DNA from: Clostridium sp.
Lineage (GTDB): Bacteria; Bacillota; Clostridia; TANB77; CAG-508
Assembly: GCA_018371855.1 (NCBI GenBank)
Contig: JAHAKD010000004.1
Coordinates: 62,001 to 126,000, forward strand
DNA: 64,000 bases
Reading direction: 5' to 3'
Below the pieces are notes generated by a model, which was given only the letters and a program-made list of their open reading frames with translations, was not told the DNA's origin and made no database searches. The position numbers and the translations under genes were made by a program. Positions 26,226 through 35,274 of the stretch are shown piece by piece. Position 1 is the first letter of the stretch, and every line of letters begins with the position of its first letter.

Positions 26226-27440
26226 ATGGAGCAAAGAAGTCTTAGAGTAGTTAGCACAAATAAAAATTTTTTCACAAAATTAACAAATACTATAAGTAGA
26301 TTATTAATACCAACTAAATTAGGTATTAATGGAATAATGATTTCTATAAAAAGAAGTAGTTTAGTAAAAGCATTTGAAGCATATAAAAACGAAACCAAGG
26401 ACGAAGCAAAAAAAGAAATTTTATCTAAAAAATATGAAGATGCATATACTTTATATTTAGAAGCAATAGATAAATATATAATGGACTCAATTTATAAAAA
26501 AGTAAAAAATAGTACAGCTACAGAATTTGAGAAAGATGCACTTTCAAACTATTATGAGGTAATTCACTTAAAACAAACAGAATACTTGGAATATAAATAC
26601 AAAAAACAACAATATTTATTACAGTTAGATTATCAAACATTAAAATCAGAAGAAAACAAGATAATTCCTAGATATGAAAGATTTTATAGTGTAAAAATAG
26701 AACAATTATATAAAGGCGTTTTAAAACACTATTCTATTCAACTTGCAGATAATTTAACATATCAAGATAAAAATATTATATATGATAAAATATTTGATCT
26801 ATTAGAAGATTATATAACAGAAGTACTACCATTAAAACTTAAATTAGATGATAGTAATATGTATAAAAACATAATTTCACAATATGAAAAATTTGATAGA
26901 TTTACAGTTGGAAAATTAGACATTAAAGACACTGTAGAAAAGAGAATGATTTTGCTAGGAATAAGTAGACAATTATTTACACATAGTTTACCACTAGTTG
27001 TTGCAGAACAATGCTATGTAAAAATATTAAAAGATTTAAGACAAATTATTATAACTACAAAAATAGCAAGTAAGAAAGAAGCGGCATATAAATTATTAAT
27101 AGAATTAATAGAAGACTATAATATTAGACTTCTTTCTACTAAAATTTATTGGGACAAACCATCAGATAGGGAAGAATATAAATTATTCTGGAACGAATAT
27201 AAAAAATTACAAAAAGGTAAAGAAGATTTAGAAAAATACGAGAAACAAAAAGAAATATTATTTATAAAAGCAGATTTGAAAAAATTACAAGCTGCTAAAA
27301 GAGATTATTCTAAAATAATAGATTTTTATAAAAATAAGTTAGTAGAATTAGGAGTAATGAGAGAAATAAAAAATAAATGTAAAACTTCAGAAAAAATATA
27401 TTCAAGAATCAAAAGACAAGAAAAAAAAGAGATTGGGTAA
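26226..27440 (+). CDS. Unknown 404-aa helical protein in the usual phoH position
   Basis: I do not recognise this protein. It is almost wholly alpha-helical and charged, rich in K, E, Y and L, with no signal peptide, no nucleotide-binding loop and no metal motif. The AUG at 26226 is chosen over one at 26217 because AAAGG (26212-26216) touches the earlier AUG. In many Clostridia yqfC-yqfD is followed by phoH and ybeY; here this gene fills that space and carries no PhoH ATPase motifs. It lies 13 bp after yqfD and 22 bp before ybeY, so it belongs to the operon. Confidence 0.85.
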   Translation: MEQRSLRVVSTNKNFFTKLTNTISRLLIPTKLGINGIMISIKRSSLVKAFEAYKNETKDEAKKEILSKKYEDAYTLYLEAIDKYIMDSIYKKVKNSTATEFEKDALSNYYEVIHLKQTEYLEYKYKKQQYLLQLDYQTLKSEENKIIPRYERFYSVKIEQLYKGVLKHYSIQLADNLTYQDKNIIYDKIFDLLEDYITEVLPLKLKLDDSNMYKNIISQYEKFDRFTVGKLDIKDTVEKRMILLGISRQLFTHSLPLVVAEQCYVKILKDLRQIIITTKIASKKEAAYKLLIELIEDYNIRLLSTKIYWDKPSDREEYKLFWNEYKKLQKGKEDLEKYEKQKEILFIKADLKKLQAAKRDYSKIIDFYKNKLVELGVMREIKNKCKTSEKIYSRIKRQEKKEIG

Positions 27441-27462
27441 ATAAACAGAAAGGATATAAAAA

Positions 27463-27939
27463 ATGAAGTATACAGATATAGAATATTTAAATGTAGAACC
27501 TAATGATATGTATTCAGATTTAACTGAAAAGGTTATAAATAAATGTTTCGAGACAGAAACTTTAGTGGATAAAAATATAACCATTAGTATTATTTTTACA
27601 ACACCAATCGATATACAAGCATATAATAAAGAATATAGGAATATAGATAGAGCGACAGATGTTTTATCTTTTCCTATGTTCGAAAAAGATGAAGTAGAAA
27701 AATTGCAAAAAGAAAAAAGTATTGTACCAGAAGTATTAGGAGATATTATTATTAATCTAAGTCAGGTAAAAATGCAGGCAGATGAATATGGCCATAGTTT
27801 CGAAAGAGAACTAGCTTACATGTTGGTTCATGGATTTTATCATTTAATGGGGTATGACCACATAAAAGAAGATGATAAAAAAGTAATGAGAGAAAAAGAA
27901 GAACAAGTACTAAAAGATTTAAATATTAATAGGGAGTAA
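27463..27939 (+). CDS. ybeY: Endoribonuclease YbeY
   Basis: 158 aa. YbeY is a zinc RNase needed for 16S rRNA 3' maturation and ribosome quality control. The zinc motif HGFYHLMGYDH places His123, His127 and His133; the conserved RATDVLSFPMF and LGDIIINLS segments precede it. AGAAAGG precedes the AUG. The next gene starts 2 bp after the stop, the conserved ybeY-dgkA pairing. Confidence 0.96.
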   Translation: MKYTDIEYLNVEPNDMYSDLTEKVINKCFETETLVDKNITISIIFTTPIDIQAYNKEYRNIDRATDVLSFPMFEKDEVEKLQKEKSIVPEVLGDIIINLSQVKMQADEYGHSFERELAYMLVHGFYHLMGYDHIKEDDKKVMREKEEQVLKDLNINRE

Positions 27940-27941
27940 TT

Positions 27942-28331
27942 ATGGACAAAAAGAAAGATAGCAGATTATATAATAAAAATTTTATAGAAGCATGGAAAAA
28001 TGCTTTTTCTGGTATAGCACATGGCTTTAAAACTCAAAGAAATTTAAAAATTCAGTTAGTAGCAGGAATTGTTGTAATAATACTAGGAATCATATTAAAA
28101 ATAAGTAATGCAGAATGGGCAATATTGATGCTTTCTGTATTTTTAGTTCTAGGAACAGAGATGATGAATACTGCGGTAGAAGCAGCAGTTGATTTATGTA
28201 CAGAAGAATATCATGAAAAAGCGAAAATATCAAAAGATGTAGCAGCAGGGGCAGTTGTCTTAACAGCCTTAAATGCTGTAATAGTTTCTTATTTTTTATT
28301 TGCTGACAAAATTGTTCAATTATTTAAATAG
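27942..28331 (+). CDS. dgkA: Diacylglycerol/undecaprenol kinase family membrane protein
   Basis: 129 aa with three membrane helices (VAGIVVIILGIILKI, WAILMLSVFLVLGTE, AAGAVVLTALNAVIVSYF). The kinase signature appears as EMMNTAVEAAVDL, and KDVAAGAV holds the conserved Asp-Ala region. In Gram-positives this family mostly phosphorylates undecaprenol for wall synthesis. An AGGGAG site overlaps the ybeY end, so the two are likely coupled. Confidence 0.93.
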   Translation: MDKKKDSRLYNKNFIEAWKNAFSGIAHGFKTQRNLKIQLVAGIVVIILGIILKISNAEWAILMLSVFLVLGTEMMNTAVEAAVDLCTEEYHEKAKISKDVAAGAVVLTALNAVIVSYFLFADKIVQLFK

Positions 28332-28350
28332 TAGATAAGAGAGGAATAAA

Positions 28351-29424
28351 ATGAGTAGTAAAGGGAAAAGAACCAAAACAAAGCACAAAAGTAAAAAAAT
28401 GCCAATAATTTTTGTAATAATAATTTTAATATTAGCAATAGCAGCAGGACTTTATTATTATTTTTTCGTATACAATCAAGATAAAGAAAACCCAACTGTA
28501 GATTTAGGGATAGGTGAAGGGTTAAAAGAAGAAGAACCAGAGCAACCTAAAAGTATATTTGAGGGGAATGATAGACCTATAGCAGTTATGATAGATAATC
28601 ACAAAGGGGCATGGCCACAAGTTGGCTTAAATAGTGCATATAGTGTTTACGAAATAATTGTAGAAGGTGGAGAAACAAGATTAATGGCTCTTTTTAAAGG
28701 AGTAGACTTAGAAAAAATAGGGCCTGTACGTAGTGCCAGACATTATTTCTTAGATTATGCGTTAGAAAATGATGCGATTTATGTTCATTATGGTTGGAGC
28801 CCAAAAGCACAATCAGATATTTCTTCACTAAATGTAGACAATATTAATGGAATAACAGAAAGCTCAGATAGCTTTTGGAGAATAAAACAAAAGTCATCAC
28901 CACATAATGTGTTAACAAGCATAAAAGACATTTTAGAGATAGCTAAAGATAAAAAATACGATACAACATCAGATAAAGCAAGTGTGCTAAATTATACATT
29001 TGATGAAATTAATTTAGAAGATGGAATAGATGCAAACACAGTAACAATACCATATTCAGATTTACATACAACAAGCTATAAGTATGATCCAGAAACTAAA
29101 AGATATACAAGGTATGCAAGAGGCGAAAAACAAACTGATATGGAAACAGGAGAAGCAATTACAACTAAAAATATAATAGTTACATTTGCTAAAAACACGC
29201 CATTAAAAGATAACGAAAATAAAGACAGACAAGATTTGGATGATGTTGGTACAAACGATGGATATTATATAACAAATGGTAAAGCTATAAAAATAAAATG
29301 TATAAAGAATACTAGAAGTTCTCAAACTATATATAGAGACGTACAAGGAAACGAAATACAAGTAAATGATGGAAATACATTTTTTAATATATGTCCAATA
29401 AATAGCAATGTAACTTTTGAATAA
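28351..29424 (+). CDS. DUF3048 (YerB-like) anchored extracytoplasmic protein
   Basis: 357 aa. A lysine-rich N-terminus and one membrane segment (about 18-40) anchor it; there is no lipobox Cys, unlike YerB. The body matches DUF3048: RPIAVMIDNHKGAWPQ, YEIIVEGGETRLMALF, GPVRSARHYFLDYA, then a C-terminal part with TVTIPYSDLHTTSYKYD. The function of DUF3048 is unknown. Its presence between dgkA and era, where cdd is often found, is a local variation. AGAGAGG precedes the AUG. Confidence 0.9.
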   Translation: MSSKGKRTKTKHKSKKMPIIFVIIILILAIAAGLYYYFFVYNQDKENPTVDLGIGEGLKEEEPEQPKSIFEGNDRPIAVMIDNHKGAWPQVGLNSAYSVYEIIVEGGETRLMALFKGVDLEKIGPVRSARHYFLDYALENDAIYVHYGWSPKAQSDISSLNVDNINGITESSDSFWRIKQKSSPHNVLTSIKDILEIAKDKKYDTTSDKASVLNYTFDEINLEDGIDANTVTIPYSDLHTTSYKYDPETKRYTRYARGEKQTDMETGEAITTKNIIVTFAKNTPLKDNENKDRQDLDDVGTNDGYYITNGKAIKIKCIKNTRSSQTIYRDVQGNEIQVNDGNTFFNICPINSNVTFE

Positions 29425-29449
29425 GGAACTTTTACTATAAATAGTAAAT

Positions 29450-29478
29450 AAAGACTAGTTTTATAGCTAGTCTTTTAT
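29450..29478 (+). terminator. Terminator after DUF3048 gene
   Basis: AAAGACTAG / CTAGTCTTT, 9 bp, 8-nt loop, then TATT. Confidence 0.75.
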
Positions 29479-29590
29479 TAATTCTAAAAGTATGATAAAA
29501 TATTTTCGAAATAAATTTGATAAGTACTAAGTTTCTACAAAAAAATAATTTTAGATATGTTAATATAAATAAATAGAAAGGAATGAGCAG

Positions 29591-30493
29591 ATGGCAGAGT
29601 TTAAATCAGGATTTGTTGCAATTATAGGAAGAACTAATGTTGGTAAATCTACACTTATAAATAAATTAGTAGGAGAAAAAGTTGCAATAACGGTAAATAA
29701 ATCACAAACAACCAGAACAGCAATAAGAGCAATTGTTAATAGAGAAAATTCTCAAATAATTTTTATAGATACTCCAGGTGTACACAAACCAAAAACAAAA
29801 CTAGGAGAAACAATGGTAGAAACAGCATATGAAATTGCAGAAGATGTAGATATCATTTTATTTATAGTAGATTGCTCGAAAAAAGAAATAACAAAAGGCG
29901 ATAGAATAATATTAGAAAAAATAAAAGAAATAAATAGAAAAACTATTTTAATACTAAATAAAATAGACTTAATACAAAAAGAGGACATTTTAAAAGTTAT
30001 AGATATGTATAGGAACGAATATGATTTTGAAGAAATAATTCCAATTTCTGCTCTTAATAACAAAGGCGTAACTACTATTTTGGATGCGATAGAAAAAAAT
30101 CTAAAACCAGGCCCTGCATATTATGATATAGATGAATATACAGATCAAACATCAAGACAATTAGTAGAAGAAGTAATTAGAGAAAAAGCATTAAAATTTT
30201 TAAGTGAAGAAGTGCCACATGGTATATATGTAGAAGTAGAGAAAATGAAATTAAGAAATACAACAAAAGGAGAAGAAATTTATGATGTTGATGCAACTAT
30301 ATATTGCTTAAGAAACTCTCATAAGGGAATTATTATTGGCAAAAATGGTGAAATGCTAAAACGTATTGTAACAAGTGCAAGAATGGAATTAGAAAAAATG
30401 TTAGGCACAAAATTAAATGTAAAAGTATGGGTAAAAGTAAAAGAAGATTGGCAGGATAAAGATAACATAGTTAAAAAATTTAAATTCAACTAA
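29591..30493 (+). CDS. era: GTPase Era
   Basis: 300 aa. Era binds the 3' end of 16S rRNA during small-subunit assembly. G1 GRTNVGKST is at 13-21, G3 DTPG at 60-63, G4 NKID at 123-126, and the C-terminal KH domain carries GIIIGKNGEMLKRI. All motifs are intact and the length is normal. AGAAAGG precedes the AUG. The order era-yqzL-recO is conserved in Firmicutes. Confidence 0.97.
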   Translation: MAEFKSGFVAIIGRTNVGKSTLINKLVGEKVAITVNKSQTTRTAIRAIVNRENSQIIFIDTPGVHKPKTKLGETMVETAYEIAEDVDIILFIVDCSKKEITKGDRIILEKIKEINRKTILILNKIDLIQKEDILKVIDMYRNEYDFEEIIPISALNNKGVTTILDAIEKNLKPGPAYYDIDEYTDQTSRQLVEEVIREKALKFLSEEVPHGIYVEVEKMKLRNTTKGEEIYDVDATIYCLRNSHKGIIIGKNGEMLKRIVTSARMELEKMLGTKLNVKVWVKVKEDWQDKDNIVKKFKFN

Positions 30494-30543
30494 TTGAATA
30501 AAAAAACATAAAATACAAAAGATAATACAAAGGAGATGATTTC

Positions 30544-30690
30544 ATGTTTAAACAAATAGCTTGGAATACCTTTAAAAAAACAGGAAACATAAATACATTT
30601 ATGGAATTTAAACAATTAAGAGATCTAGAAAAGAAAATAGAGGAAGAAAAGAATGGGAACAATAAAGACAAAAGGAATTATATTAGTTGA
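30544..30690 (+). CDS. yqzL: YqzL family small protein, 48 aa
   Basis: A short frame with AAGGAGATGA before its AUG, sitting between era and recO exactly where YqzL is found in other Firmicutes. The N-terminal FKQIAWNTFKKTGNINTFM matches the YqzL pattern (W..F..TGNI). The tail is charged. It overlaps the recO start by 38 bp, suggesting translational coupling. Function unknown. Confidence 0.85.
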   Translation: MFKQIAWNTFKKTGNINTFMEFKQLRDLEKKIEEEKNGNNKDKRNYIS

Positions 30691-31381
30691 ACGTAATATG
30701 GGTGATTTTGATAAAATGTTAACAATGTTAACACCAGGACTAGGAAAGATTTCTTGTGCTGCCAGGGGAGCGAAAAGATTTAGAAGTTCGCTCCTTGTTG
30801 GTAGCCAATTTTTATGTTTTGGAGATTATATATTATATAAAACTAATTCTACATATTATATAAATTCTTGTGAACCGATAGAAATTTTTTATAATATAAG
30901 AAAAGATTTAAAAAAACTAGAGTATGCATCTTTTATTTCTAAAATAATAATTGATGTTACAAATGAAAATGAGAATTCTTATAGAATTTTACAATTATAT
31001 TTAAATACTTTATATATGATATCTGAAACAGATAAAGATTTAGAATTTATTTTGGCAATATTTAAAATGAAGCTAGTAAGTATATTAGGATTTGCTCCTA
31101 ATATTAGAATGTGTGGAAATTGCAATAAAACAGAAGACTTAGAATTTTTTAGTTTGAAACAAAATGGATTTAAGTGTAATATATGTGGAAAACAAGATAC
31201 AAGTTGTATTTATATGAGCAAATCGACAATGCAAGCTATAAAATATATTGTAATGTCACCACCTAAGAAGGTATTTTCGTTTAACGTAGGAGAAGAGGCT
31301 GCAAAAGAACTAGAGTTGATAGCTAAATTATACTTAAATGATAAACTAGAAAAAGATTATAAAATGGAAAATATTTTCTAA
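30653..31381 (+). CDS. recO: DNA repair protein RecO
   Basis: 242 aa. RecO helps load RecA on SSB-covered single strands in the RecFOR pathway. The N-terminal OB-fold begins IKTKGIILVERNMGDFDKML; the helical part carries a four-Cys zinc site (CGNCNKTEDL and CNICGKQ). GAGGAAG lies upstream inside yqzL. A normal family member that closes the era cluster. Confidence 0.93.
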   Translation: MGTIKTKGIILVERNMGDFDKMLTMLTPGLGKISCAARGAKRFRSSLLVGSQFLCFGDYILYKTNSTYYINSCEPIEIFYNIRKDLKKLEYASFISKIIIDVTNENENSYRILQLYLNTLYMISETDKDLEFILAIFKMKLVSILGFAPNIRMCGNCNKTEDLEFFSLKQNGFKCNICGKQDTSCIYMSKSTMQAIKYIVMSPPKKVFSFNVGEEAAKELELIAKLYLNDKLEKDYKMENIF

Positions 31382-31406
31382 TAGTATATAAAAAAATAAA
31401 ATAAAC

Positions 31407-31435
31407 TTGAAAAAAAGCTTTTTACCATATATAAT
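31407..31435 (+). promoter_or_regulatory. Sigma-A type promoter for hpf
   Basis: TTGAAA (31407-31412), 17-bp spacer, TATAAT (31430-31435). Confidence 0.65.
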
Positions 31436-31482
31436 AAATTTAGAACAAAAGAAAGCAAAAATAATTGAGAGGAGAGATTTTT

Positions 31483-32004
31483 ATGAATATAAAAGTTGTA
31501 GGAAAGGATTTAGAAGTCACAGACGCAATTAGAGATTATTCAGAAAAGAAAATGGAAAAATTAACAAAATATTTAGAGGACTTTGATGGAACAGTTACAA
31601 TAAAAGTAGAAGGAAATGAGCAAATAGCAGAAACAAGAGTTTCTTACCAAGGTATTACATATAAAGCAGTAACAGCACATAAAGACTTATATGCTTCTAT
31701 AGATAAAAATATAGATATACTAGAAGGACAAATTAGAAAAACAAAAACAAAAAGAGAAAGATTAAACAAAGAAGCAACAATTAGAGCATCTCAAGAAGAA
31801 GAACAAACAGAACCAGAAAATGAAATAATAAAAGAATTATATTATGAAATTAAGCCAATGACACCAGAAGATGCAAAATTAAAATTACAAGAAAATAAAG
31901 GTAACACATTTTTAACATTTGTTAATTTAGAAAATGGTAAAGTAAATGTTATTTATAAGTTAAAAGATAATAAAAATTATGGTTTAATAGAACCAGAAGC
32001 ATAA
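31483..32004 (+). CDS. hpf: Ribosome hibernation promoting factor, long form
   Basis: 174 aa from AUG 31483, selected by GAGAGGAGAG; an upstream in-frame TTG is ignored. The N-terminal S30AE/YfiA domain (NIKVVGKDLEVTDAIRDYSEKK) binds the 30S decoding site. The C-terminal domain (about 115-174, YYEIKPMTPEDAKLKL ... FLTFVNLENGKVNVIYKLKD) drives dimerisation of two 30S subunits into 100S ribosomes. The long form is usual in Firmicutes. It has its own promoter and terminator. Confidence 0.95.
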   Translation: MNIKVVGKDLEVTDAIRDYSEKKMEKLTKYLEDFDGTVTIKVEGNEQIAETRVSYQGITYKAVTAHKDLYASIDKNIDILEGQIRKTKTKRERLNKEATIRASQEEEQTEPENEIIKELYYEIKPMTPEDAKLKLQENKGNTFLTFVNLENGKVNVIYKLKDNKNYGLIEPEA

Positions 32005-32006
32005 GT

Positions 32007-32045
32007 AAAAGGGATTTGGGGATGTTCCTCAAAATCCCTTTTTAA
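32007..32045 (+). terminator. Terminator after hpf, carries the GGGGAYGTTCC repeat
   Basis: AAAAGGGATTT / AAATCCCTTTT stem with GGGGATGTTCCTC inside and a T run after it. Copy 3 of the gene-end repeat, 3 bp after the stop. Confidence 0.85.
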
Positions 32046-32068
32046 TTTTTTTATTTAGTAAAAAAGAT

Positions 32069-32123
32069 AACGGATTCTAGATTTTCTAACATAAAGCTAT
32101 GTTTAAAAATTCTTGAATCCGTT
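32069..32123. terminator. Long imperfect hairpin between hpf and the SASP gene
   Basis: AACGGATTC / GAATCCGTT outer arms with inner pairs AGA/TCT, TTTT/AAAA and AACATA/TATGTT, T-rich on the minus side. Most likely the terminator of the minus-strand SASP gene. Confidence 0.6.
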
Positions 32124-32143
32124 AAAAAAGTTTAAAATGGAAA

Positions 32144-32350
32144 CTATCTATTTAACATTTCGTTTTCATATTTTTGAACCATTTTCTTAACCATGTTTCC
32201 ACCTATTCTACCAGCGTCTCTTGAAGAAATATCACCATTATATCCTTCTTTTAAGTTAACACCAACTTCAGAAGCTACTTCATATTTGAATTTATCTAAA
32301 GCGTTCATTGCTTCAGGAACTAATTTTTTATTTGAATTTGAATATGCCAT
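32144..32350 (-). CDS. Alpha/beta-type small acid-soluble spore protein
   Basis: 68 aa from the AUG at 32350; the GTG four codons earlier overlaps the AGGAGG site. Alpha/beta SASPs coat spore DNA, shift it to A-form and block UV damage. The conserved body is present: KYEVASEVGVNLK, where the germination protease GPR cuts, then GYNGDISSRDAGRIGGNMVKKM. It is a single-gene unit with a forespore-type promoter, direct evidence that the organism makes endospores. Confidence 0.95.
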   Translation of the reverse strand: MAYSNSNKKLVPEAMNALDKFKYEVASEVGVNLKEGYNGDISSRDAGRIGGNMVKKMVQKYENEMLNR

Positions 32351-32413
32351 TTTAAATTTCACCTCCTAGGATTGTAAAAAATTCGTTGAAAAGTACTTTG
32401 CCTTTTCAATATA

Positions 32414-32442
32414 TATGATGTGTAAAACATAAAAAAATATTC
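32414..32442 (-). promoter_or_regulatory. Sigma-G/F type forespore promoter for the SASP gene
   Basis: On minus: GAATA (32438-32442), 17-bp spacer, CATCATA (32414-32420), fitting the sigma-G pattern GNATR-17/18-CATNNTA known for ssp genes. Confidence 0.55.
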
Positions 32443-32534
32443 TGGAAAAAATTTGTAAATTAAAAAGATATATATTGTAAAAAAAATGATAATAATATAT
32501 AGTATTGTAGTGAAAAGTAGAAAGGAATAAAATT

Positions 32535-33407
32535 ATGTACAAATTAATAACAATTGACTTAGATGGAACTTTATTAAATAGGTATGGAGAAGTTACAGAA
32601 TATACTAAAAATGTAATAAAACAAGTAACACAAAAAGGGATTTTGGTTGTTTTAGCATCTGGAAGAATCTCAGAGTCTGTTCTTACAATAGCGAAAGAAA
32701 TAGGTGCAAATAAGTATTATATTTCAGGTAATGGTTCTGTATTATATGATATGCAAAAAAATGAAATTTTATATGAAAATTATTTGAGTAAGGAAAAAGT
32801 TTTAGAAATAATAGAATTATGCGAAAAAAACAGTATTTATTATAATATTTATACAGAAAGTTCTGTTATAGCTAAATCTTTAAATTATAATGTTGCATTT
32901 TATAATTATGAAAATACCAAAAAGAGCAGTGATAAAAAGACAGAAATAAATATAGTAGAAGATGTTTATGACTATGTAAAGAAATTAAATACAAATAAAT
33001 TTTTAAAAATGACAATATGTGATGAAAGCAAGATTGTATTTTCTAGTATATTGCGAAAACTAAAAAATATATCAAACATAGATGTTTTAGAAGTTTCCCA
33101 TATGTCACAGAAAAAAATAAGATCTGGAACAAAAGAAATTTCAGTAGGCTATTATTACACAGAAGTTAGTAGTAAGAATGTAGATAAATGGTATGCAATA
33201 GAAGAAATTATGAAGTTGGAAAATATAAAACAAGAAGAAGTTATGTCTTTTGGTGACAATAATAATGACATACTTATGATAAAAAATGCAGGGCGTGGAA
33301 TTGCTATGGGACATAGTAATGAACAAGTAAAAAAAGTAGCTGATTTTATAACAAAAACAAATGACGAAAATGGTGTGGCAGAAGCGTTGGAAAATATTGT
33401 ACTATAA
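32535..33407 (+). CDS. Cof-type HAD-superfamily phosphatase
   Basis: 290 aa. Motif I DLDGTLLN at 8-15, motif II ASGRISES, and motif IV SFGDNNNDILMIKNAG are all present with a type IIB cap between, so this is a Cof-like hydrolase. Such enzymes dephosphorylate sugar phosphates, FMN or PLP; the substrate cannot be read. AGAAAGG precedes the AUG. It stands alone between the SASP gene and the Tad-like operon. Confidence 0.9.
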   Translation: MYKLITIDLDGTLLNRYGEVTEYTKNVIKQVTQKGILVVLASGRISESVLTIAKEIGANKYYISGNGSVLYDMQKNEILYENYLSKEKVLEIIELCEKNSIYYNIYTESSVIAKSLNYNVAFYNYENTKKSSDKKTEINIVEDVYDYVKKLNTNKFLKMTICDESKIVFSSILRKLKNISNIDVLEVSHMSQKKIRSGTKEISVGYYYTEVSSKNVDKWYAIEEIMKLENIKQEEVMSFGDNNNDILMIKNAGRGIAMGHSNEQVKKVADFITKTNDENGVAEALENIVL

Positions 33408-33462
33408 TGTTACTACAATATTACAGAAATATTATATTTAGATTACGAAATGATTGTATATA

Positions 33463-33491
33463 TTGTTTTAAAAGGTAGAGTGTTGTAAAAT
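33463..33491 (+). promoter_or_regulatory. Promoter of the Tad-like operon
   Basis: TTGTTT (33463-33468), 17-bp spacer, TAAAAT (33486-33491), 46 bp before the first AUG. Confidence 0.45.
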
Positions 33492-33537
33492 AAAATCAGA
33501 TTATATTGAATTTTAAATATTTAAGGAGGAATAATAA

Positions 33538-34554
33538 ATGGCTTCAAATCCAATGCAAAGACAAAAAAGAGTATCATTTTTATTAGGAATGTTAGTAATG
33601 TTAATTATAGCAGCAATAGTAATAGCTTTACTATTTATGCAATTAATTAATTTAAAGAAAAAACAAGATGCAATAAAAGCAGCAGAGAGACCTGTATATG
33701 TTGTATCTGAGGATGTTTCTTCTGGTTCAGGAATACAAATCACTGCAATAGAGGGAGATACATCAAGAGAACCTAATGTAATATCAGATGTTGCAGATGC
33801 TTCAGTAGTTCCAGAAAATATAGCAACTGCATCTGACTTTTATTCTGACGAAGGTCAAACACAAGCAAGATCAGATTTAGTAGCAAAAATAGACTTAAAA
33901 GCTGGAACAATTTTAACAAAAGACATGTTAACAACAAATTCAGAACAAGTTACAAATGATTTAAGAAAACAAGAATATAACATGTTATCATTACCAACAG
34001 ATTTAGTTGATGGTGATTTCGTAGATGTTCGTATACGTTTTGGTAATGGACAAGATTACATAGTTGTTTCTAAGAAACAAGTATCAATTCCAGAAATTGC
34101 AGGAGCACCAGCAGAAGGTGTGATAAATATAAACTTATCAGAAGATGAATCAATTGCAATGTCAAGTGCAATTATAGAGCTTTATCAATTAAAAGCAGTT
34201 GAAATGTATGTATCAAGATATACAGATCCAGGAATGCAAGTAGCTGCAACACCAACATATCCAGTAAGTGCAGAAGCACTAAACCTAATGGATTCAAATC
34301 CAAATATAGTAGACGAAGCAAAAGCAGCTATAGCAAGCAGATATAATCGTAATTTAAGAGAAAATTATATTAATGGACAAATAAATAGTGTTGATGCAGA
34401 TGAAAGAAAATCTAACTTAGAATCTTCTGTAGAGCAACATATCACACAACAAAAAGAATTAAGACAACAATATTTACAATCACTTGAAGATGCAGCTGCA
34501 GCAGCAGATGCTACAAGCACAACTACTAATGAAACAAGTACAGGAACAAATTAA
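33538..34554 (+). CDS. SAF-domain protein, CpaB/RcpC-like, of a Tad-like system
   Basis: 338 aa. One N-terminal membrane segment (VSFLLGMLVMLIIAAIVIALLFM), then an SAF-type domain at about 110-190 (DLVAKIDLKAGTILTKDML, GDFVDVRIRF), the signature of CpaB/RcpC in Tad pilus systems. The C-terminal 100 residues are Gln/Ala/Ser-rich and likely flexible. In Gram-negatives CpaB works with the secretin; here there is no outer membrane, so it may stabilise an extracellular assembly. It is first in the operon and follows AAGGAGGAA. Confidence 0.8.
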   Translation: MASNPMQRQKRVSFLLGMLVMLIIAAIVIALLFMQLINLKKKQDAIKAAERPVYVVSEDVSSGSGIQITAIEGDTSREPNVISDVADASVVPENIATASDFYSDEGQTQARSDLVAKIDLKAGTILTKDMLTTNSEQVTNDLRKQEYNMLSLPTDLVDGDFVDVRIRFGNGQDYIVVSKKQVSIPEIAGAPAEGVININLSEDESIAMSSAIIELYQLKAVEMYVSRYTDPGMQVAATPTYPVSAEALNLMDSNPNIVDEAKAAIASRYNRNLRENYINGQINSVDADERKSNLESSVEQHITQQKELRQQYLQSLEDAAAAADATSTTTNETSTGTN

Positions 34555-34572
34555 TTTTAATTAGGAGGAAAT

Positions 34573-35256
34573 ATGAAAAAAGTAGGATTTGTAGGAGCTT
34601 TTGATAAAACTGATTTGGTAATTTATATTGCAAAAATTCTAACTGTATTAGGAAAAAGAGTGCTAATAGTAGATACGACAATTACTCAAAAAGCAAAATA
34701 TGTTGTACCTGCATTAAATCCTACTTTATCTTATATAACAGAGTTTGAAGAAATAGATATTGCAGTTGGATTTAAAAATATAGAAGGAATAGCAGAGTAT
34801 ACAAATAGAACTGTAGATACATTAGAATATGATTATATATTATTAGATATAGATAATGCTGAGAGTGCAATGAATTTTGTAATAGATAAGGCAGTGCAAA
34901 ATTTCTTTGTAACATCTTTTGATACATATGATCTAAGAAGAGGGTTGGAAATTCTAAGTGAGTTTCCAACTCCAATAAAAATGACAAAAGTATTATTTGC
35001 AAGAGAAGTTACAAAAGAGGATGATGATTATTTAAATTACTTATCATTAGGCTCAAAAGTCACGTGGGAAGATGATAGAATATATTTTCCTTTAGAAATG
35101 GGAGACAAAACAGCAATTATAGATAACCAAAAAGTAGCAAAAGTTAGATTCGAAAATTTAACTAGTATGTATAAAGATGGAATGGAGTTTGTGGTTGCTA
35201 AAATAGATTCAAAACTTCAAGGATCAGTGGTAAGAAAAATAATGAAAGAAATTTAA
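34573..35256 (+). CDS. Degenerate ParA/CpaE-like protein 1 of the Tad-like operon
   Basis: 227 aa. The fold pattern of ParA/MinD is visible (KKVGFVGAFDKTDLVIYIAK, KRVLIVDTTI, YDYILLDIDNAESA), but the Walker A position reads GAFDKTDLV instead of KGGVGKT, so ATP binding is probably lost or altered. CpaE/TadZ proteins place Tad machines at cell poles. It sits 18 bp after the SAF gene and before a second similar protein. GGAGG precedes the AUG. Confidence 0.75.
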   Translation: MKKVGFVGAFDKTDLVIYIAKILTVLGKRVLIVDTTITQKAKYVVPALNPTLSYITEFEEIDIAVGFKNIEGIAEYTNRTVDTLEYDYILLDIDNAESAMNFVIDKAVQNFFVTSFDTYDLRRGLEILSEFPTPIKMTKVLFAREVTKEDDDYLNYLSLGSKVTWEDDRIYFPLEMGDKTAIIDNQKVAKVRFENLTSMYKDGMEFVVAKIDSKLQGSVVRKIMKEI

Positions 35257-35274
35257 GCTTAAAAGGAGAGTAAA

